A stretch of 64,000 bases of DNA. Source: Epiperipatus broadwayi. Lineage: Eukaryota; Onychophora; Udeonychophora; Euonychophora; Peripatidae. Made by a program: the position numbers and the translations under genes. Positions 58,891-64,000 of the stretch are shown in pieces. Numbering within the stretch: the first letter of the stretch is position 1; every line of letters begins with the position of its first letter. Location: the NCBI GenBank assembly GCA_028023455.1, contig JAQFVV010012420.1, positions 5,907,770-5,971,769 on the forward strand, given 5' to 3'. The notes under the pieces were generated by a model. That model was not told the origin of the DNA. It made no database searches and saw nothing but the letters and a program-made list of their open reading frames with translations.

Positions 58891-59312
58891 TTATCTTTTC
58901 TACATGTGTGTGATCATATGTATCAGTTGTATGAGATATTGTGGATAGTTGAAGGGTGCTTGACAATCTGAGTTCAAATCTCCTATACTTACAATTAAAT
59001 TCCCAGTTTTGTGAAGAATGCCTGGTTTTCAAATATTTACACATCAAGCTTGTATCCTGTCCATCCCTCTTCTATGTATTTAAATGGATAAGGTCCTATA
59101 CATGAGGGATCAGAGTGACTTGAGGTCAATATGGGCATGGCAATAATATTGGCATCAGCATGGGATTTGGGTTTCCATCATCAGATTTTCAATGATATGG
59201 ATGGCTGAAAAGTTGGAGGTTGGAGTGGATTGAAGTCTGTCCATTAAAGAATAAACATTTTCTATCTTAAATATAAACTGAGCACTGATTATATATATGG
59301 GTGTGGGAGATG

Positions 59313-59371
59313 ATAATCTGGACAAACTGATGAGTGCTGGTTTAGCACAAAATATGCATATTGGTGTTGAT
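59313..59371 (+). ncRNA. Hammerhead ribozyme, family F (type I)
   Basis: CTGATGA lies at 59327-59333. Stem II is a perfect GTGCT-GGTTT-AGCAC. It is followed by AAAA, TATGCA, TA and TTGGT, with the predicted cut between 59360 and 59361. The G of GAAA is mutated to A as in the neighbouring unit, so the change predates the tandem copy or arose twice. Confidence 0.75.
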
Positions 59372-59484
59372 TTATCTTTTCTACATGTATGTGGTCATGT
59401 ATATCAGGTGTATGAGATATTATGGATAGTTGAAGGGTGTTTAAAAATCTGAGTTCAAATCCGCTATACTTATAATTGTTAATA

Positions 59485-61000
59485 TATGAATTGTAAGCAG
59501 CATTAATATAAGGCTTACAGTACAAATTTCCTAAAAATGTTTTTTATTAATTGAATCAAAACCTTAAAAGTTATAACCACAATCTAGAATTCATTAGAAT
59601 CTTATTTTTTTAAACCTAATTGTGTTTTCTCCAAAAGTGTGAAATTTACATTTAATATTATTACAGATAGACAATGAAGTAAAAATAAAATTATATATAG
59701 CAGATTATAGCTAAAATATTTTTTTCTTTTTATTTGTGGATTAAGGAAGAAAATCAAATACAAATAAAATTTTTGATTTTAATAGAAAAAGTGAATATAA
59801 TTATCTTTTAACAATCACTTTAGTGATGTAAAATACATAATAGATTACTGAAAAAAAAAAAGGAAACTTTTGCATAAAACCAATCAATCTATAAAGAAAA
59901 AAATATATATTGAAGATAAAAAAGAAAATCCAAACATTGTTCAAGTGTCTATCTGAGTTTCATTTATAGCCCCACTCTGCAAACCTGGTTGTATCTCAAT
60001 TTCTTATTGCTCTCAGCAATTGTGTTGAATGCTTTTATGTGATTTTGGTCAAGAGAAAAAAAATATTGTTTATTTGGTGGTGACAGAAATCACATTTCAA
60101 ACTAGATGTAAAAAATACTATTTTCATATTTACCTTACTTTTGTTAATTATTGTGAAATTATTTATTTAATAAAAAAAAAAACAACAGAAATATTATAAG
60201 CCAAAGTATAAATATTATCTTTATTTTTTACTAAAATTTAACAAAATTCTAACATTGTGTTAAATTGTTTCTTAATAGAAATGTTTAGAAAGATTTTTGG
60301 AAAATGTTTTTTAAACTCGAAATAATATTACTTTTATTTATTTTTGTCTGAAATTTTAAAATCTTTTCATTATATATAACCTATAGATGACTCAGCTCTA
60401 CTTGGTTAATAAATATATATTTGCAAACAAAACAAAAGGCAAAGTTGATTTATAATTGGTGAATACTAGATGATTTATATCATATATATACCCAGTGGTG
60501 TCACTTGACTGGTTGTCACCTGTCTGTAAAGTCATTAACTGTCTGCAAAGTCGAACATAGTATCCATTGTAAAACAAATGAACCTAGCTTAATGTTTTTT
60601 GTCATAATCACGTGGAAAGAATTTACAAGAAAAACCCGAGTGCATGGTTTATAAGTGTTTCATTGTTTATTACAATATGTAGAGAAGCTATCAAACATTG
60701 AACTCACTTAAATGTGGCTCATCTGAATCTTTACCACTACCCAAAAATGTCAGACAATTTCTCACTTGTCCAAATCAGTTCACTTGATGCTGAGTTATAA
60801 GCATTTTGGTGTGAACTCACATCTGGTCAAATGGTCAAGGTATTTTATGGAAAAAACAATCAAATTACATATCATTTCTTGATCATGATCAACAAATAAG
60901 AGAATATAAAGATTATAAAAATCAAATTAAATTAGATATGTATTTATCATATAGGTATATATTAGAATTTTTGGAATTTTACATTTACAAATATTTTTAA
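59485..61000. other. AT-rich DNA, nothing recognised
   Basis: A patch of more mixed composition at 60485-60660 (CCCAGTGGTGTCACTTGACT) could be an old repeat. No family is recognised. Confidence 0.45.
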
Positions 61001-61004
61001 TATT

Positions 61005-61325
61005 TCATTATCTTTTTCAACCATTATCGATCCACTTCAGGATGAAGGTCTCATCCAAGTTCAACCTATCTTCTATGATCTCTAACCTCTCTCCTTCACA
61101 TCATACCAGAATACTTTCTTATTTCATCCATCCATCTCGCATGTCTCTTTCTAAATCTTTTATGATCTCTTGGAATCCAGTTTAAGATTTCAAATCTGTC
61201 AACATTTCTTCTAGCAATATGTCCAGCCCAACTCCACTTCAGTCTCTTAATTTTTTCATTGATGTCAATAACATCTGTTTCTTCTCTCACCCATCTATTT
61301 TATTTTTTCAATATTTCCTTATGAA
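61005..61325 (-). pseudogene. RTE-type LINE 3' fragment
   Basis: The minus-strand frame 61096-61290 reads REETDVIDINEKIKRLKWSW, AGHIARR and WIPRDHKR followed by RWMDEIRKYSG. This is the conserved C-terminal region after the RT in RTE and related LINEs. Downstream, LDETFILKWIDNG and a CCATTATCGATCCAC end are shared with the other three RTE copies in the window. Its 5' part is missing. Confidence 0.8.
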
Positions 61326-61344
61326 CAAATATCATTTTTGATCA

Positions 61345-63420
61345 TTAGATCTAAACTGTCTAATCTTGATTGTAACATTTGTTTGCAAAAACATTTTAAT
61401 TAATTTAAGTTTTAAGAATGATCATTCACTGGTTGCTATGCTCACTGGCATGCTTAATAATATTGTTAAAGTAATTTCTAGATTTGGAAATGGCAAATTA
61501 CTCATTTTAATAAAATTTAAAATATCTAAAGGATTTTGTATATATTTTTTTCTAATTAAATATATCTTGTTATGCTCCTATTTCATCAAATATTTTTACT
61601 GCATTGATATAGTTTTTTGGCTATCCTTTAAAAGTAGTAATTTATCTTCACATTTTTTTTTAGATCCTCATTGTTTATATCAAATAATTTATACAAAAAA
61701 ACAAAATATTAATATGTTGTTTAAATTGATCAAAATATTTATTTACTGGTATCCATGTAGTATCCAGACATATATAAAGCACATTTACTCCGAATTTATC
61801 TTCTGATGTTTGTGGGATATGCTCATGATGTTCATATTGAAATTGACATATTTTCTTGTGTTGTCTAACTTGCACAAAAGATTTAACATCACTCAAGTTG
61901 TTTTGCTGTTTGAGGAACTTTTTTTTAATAATTCAAATCTGATCAATATTCTAGAATGAATATTTTTAAAATTGCATTTGCTTATTAAAACTAGTGTAAT
62001 ATTCATATTTTTATCCTGAAAGGCTTTACTCACTGGATTTATTCATTAAGTAAGTCATGCCAAATTATTAGAGAACGAATAAATTTATAATCTTTACTTT
62101 TTGTACTTAACATGTGATCTTCATGTTGAATTTACTTATTGAATTTGTCACTATTCAAAATTTCAAAAAGCTCATATATTTCTTCTAGTTGAAATTATAA
62201 TGGACGAATTGTTTTAATTTTGCATTTCTATTGGATTTCTGATATTTGCTTTAGTGTTAAATTTGAAAGAAATTGTAATAGAATTCCCCAATGTTACATT
62301 GAATATGAAAAGAAATTATATAATGCTTGAATAGTTGTGAAGAAACTAACTGTAATTATATTAACTTTTGTTGCATTTTATCGTTTAATTAAGTGTATTT
62401 GTTGTGCAGCAAATGATTAAAAAAAAGCAGGGAATTTTTTGTTAGAATTAAATTTTGAAGTCCATTTTTCTTACCACTCAGGTTTGCCCCATTCATATTC
62501 TTGGTTCCTGCACATCATCAATAAAAATGTTCTACTCTTCCTGTTTTCCAGTTGTAATTTCAAACAATCGCCAGTTGAATCATTAATTTTTATAAAACTT
62601 AAGATGTGTTCCCTAGTATCAACTTTTCTATTTATTTATGTAAAGAAAAAAAAAAAACAAATTTTGTAACAAAAATCATTTGTTCCATTTTGAATGCACT
62701 CTAATATTATAGAGTAATATTTAGATTCTTAAACTGATTTTCAATTTTATTGCATTGGTCAATATTTATTTTAATTCATTTAACTGTCTTTATTTAAATA
62801 AAGCACACATTTTGTTTTCTATAAATCTCTTTTAGCATAACTTTCCATAACGGTCAAATTTGGTAAAAACTCTACTAGTTTTAAGAAGTTTCCATTATTC
62901 CTGTGATAGAATTGATTTGATTCTCAAAATGCCAAATTTTAACCACCAAGAAATTTTATCATTTCAGTTAATCTTTCCAGAGTATTTGATCAATGTTTTT
63001 TTTCCCATATTATACATAATTTGTGTTTTACAATTGATTTATTTTTGTTCTGTACATTTTTTCCTAATTCTGTCCATTTTTTGTTTTTAAAAAATTCTTA
63101 TGAGCTAAACTAGTTTCATATCTGTTTAAAGTTTTAGATAAATTTCCCCAATCTTTATAACTTTATACAAGGCTACTAGATTCAGCATGTGCAAAAAACT
63201 TATAGTAAAAGCAGAAAACAGAATTAAAAGATTTTGAATAAATTAACCATGTTCTTGTTACAGTCTCCTGCTTTTCCATTTTTCTTTAATTGTATACATT
63301 GCTAAATTTATATCCTTCTACAAACCTTAGTTAAAATATTTTTGTTTTGTTTTGAAGAGGACCCACTTAAACTAATGTTACCCATAATCTGTATCAGTTT
63401 TTAGCTATTTTCCAATTTCT
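61345..63420 (-). pseudogene. hAT-superfamily transposase, ZMYM1-like, heavily decayed
   Basis: Read on the minus strand across several frames, the order matches TTF-type/ZMYM1-like hAT proteins. TRTWLIYSKSFNSVFCFYYK (TTF zinc finger, about 63200-63260) is followed by DWGNLSKTLNRYETSLAHKN. Then come WTELGKNVQNK, LERLTEMIKFL, HRNNGNFLKLVEFLPNLT, KYYSIILEC, NDSTGDCLKLQLEN and NMNGANLSGKKNGLQN (about 62440-62490). These are followed by VSFFTTIQALYNFF, FQLEEIYELFEILN, FIRSLIIWHDLL, the KFGVNVLYICLDT stretch in 61675-61896, and the C-terminal dimerisation part FPNLEITLTILLSMPVSI with SFLKLKLIK (61385-61505). Stops and frameshifts are many. The plus-strand frames 61366-61806, 62439-62669 and 62860-63090 are shadows. 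Terminal inverted repeats were not found. Confidence 0.85.
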
Positions 63421-63595
63421 TCTATGTCATATAAGTTCAGCGAAACTGACACTTGGTTACTTTGGTCCTTTGATACTCTTTTTCACATAAATCTTATGTT
63501 TGATATGTTTGTTCATTAGTTGTAGCATTTGTAGATAAGCAGACAACCTTCATATTAACCTCTAATGAATGGCTTTGGGCAGCATCAAAAGAAGT

Positions 63596-63700
63596 TTTTA
63601 GCCTAGAGTTCATCACAGCTGCTTTGCAAGCAAGTAGTTGGTTGTAGACAGTTGTGAGTTCGTGTCCCGGCCGATGCTATGACATGAAAAAAAAAAAGGT
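63596..63700 (+). repeat. tRNA-derived SINE, family B, copy 2
   Basis: AGCAAGTAGTTGGTTGTAGA, GTGAGTTCGTGTCCCGGCCG and ATGCTATGACATG then poly-A match the 42.84 kb copy. The head is more diverged (TTAGCCTAGAGTTCATCAC). Confidence 0.7.
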
Positions 63701-63739
63701 TTACTTTTTTTTGGTAAAAGTATGAAGTCTCACCATGTT

Positions 63740-64000
63740 TTTTTAACGGGTACTTCTTTTGCAGTTTTACATTTGCGATTTTATGAACCGATATTTTTTT
63801 GGTTTTTCCATATTTTATAATTGGAACTAAAAATTATTTAATTTTTATTAAAATTTATTTATTTATTTTAATAATCATTTTACCGTGAAAACTTTCTAAT
63901 TAATGTATTTAATTTATTAAAATTCTATCAGTTAAGAAAATGAATGGCGCTAGCGATTTGTTTGCAACTGCAACATAATTTCCAATTTTTGTTGAATGCA
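63740..64000. promoter_or_regulatory. CpG-retaining patch at window end
   Basis: TTTAACGGGTAC, TTTGCGATTTTATGAACCGA, TTACCGTGAA and AATGGCGCTAGCGATTTG give six CpGs in about 200 bp. It runs off the window. It may begin a new regulatory region or exon, but nothing more can be said. Confidence 0.25.

Larger units (their letters stand above)
58560..59472 (+). mobile_element. Family F retrozyme-like multimer with 11-bp TSD
   Basis: An inverted arm (58560-58718) is followed by a partial unit (58719-59033) and then, in direct tandem, another unit (59034-59472). GATGGCTGAAAAGTTGGAGG recurs in both units. The hammerhead cut sites lie 481 bp apart (58880 and 59361), which gives the monomer length. 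Both units contain GAGTTCAAATCTCC or GAGTTCAAATCCGC, a tRNA B-box-like string near the 3' end. The minus-strand frames 58694-59047 and 59289-59525 share sequence because they read the same repeat and are not genes. Confidence 0.85.

Noticed and set aside
61366-61806. 146-codon plus-strand frame
   Set aside because: It is antisense to the hAT C-terminal region, whose minus-strand reading has clear family motifs.

Overview
The window is about 64 kb of very AT-rich, CpG-poor metazoan nuclear DNA. It looks like introns or intergenic DNA of an invertebrate. The evidence is one exon-like open frame ending in a consensus GTAAGT donor, many tRNA-derived SINE-like copies, and remnants of RTE-type LINEs, a jockey/CR1-like LINE, Penelope-like elements (PLEs) and a ZMYM1-like hAT transposon. 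I cannot name the species. No intact long protein-coding gene is present. Almost all listed ORFs are chance frames or pieces of decayed transposons.

Layout. 0-9.8 kb: AT-rich DNA with an old SINE, a PLE-derived foldback (4.6-5.6 kb) and two smaller foldbacks (8.6 and 9.6 kb). 10.8-12.2 kb: a CpG-retaining patch holding the best host-gene signal, a first exon encoding a signal peptide (11807-11927). 13.5-15.3 kb: a decayed inverted retroelement with a YIDD motif. 17.1-22.7 kb: a nested cluster in which a plus-strand RTE LINE is interrupted by a minus-strand jockey-like LINE and by a PLE carrying RT (YVDD) and GIY-YIG endonuclease remains. The PLE is itself interrupted by a 194-bp short element. 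26.7-33.4 kb: a LINE 3' fragment, SINEs, an internally deleted RTE copy and copies of a family called F here. 34.1-34.9 and 37.6-38.7 kb: two tandemly arranged repeat elements. 42.8-51.2 kb: SINEs, a CpG-retaining patch with a small ORF, and a nearly complete but dead RTE LINE. 52.3-53.1 kb: a CpG-retaining, CCAAT-containing patch. 55.4-59.5 kb: two large family F elements. 61-63.4 kb: an RTE 3' end and a decayed hAT transposase.

Most notable result. Family F (29.4, 32.1-33.0, 55.4-56.3 and 58.6-59.5 kb) carries a complete type I hammerhead ribozyme: CTGATGA core, a stem II hairpin, GAAA, a very short palindromic stem III, a TA cleavage site and a two-segment stem I. Its units are about 460-480 bp, occur as tandem and inverted multimers, and are flanked by 11-15 bp target-site duplications. 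One short copy begins exactly at the predicted ribozyme cleavage site. This matches metazoan retrozymes, which are thought to be mobilised by PLE proteins, and a protein-coding PLE family lies in the same window. Several other elements here share the same architecture of inverted arms, a one-sided tail of about 35 bp and a 10-16 bp target-site duplication.
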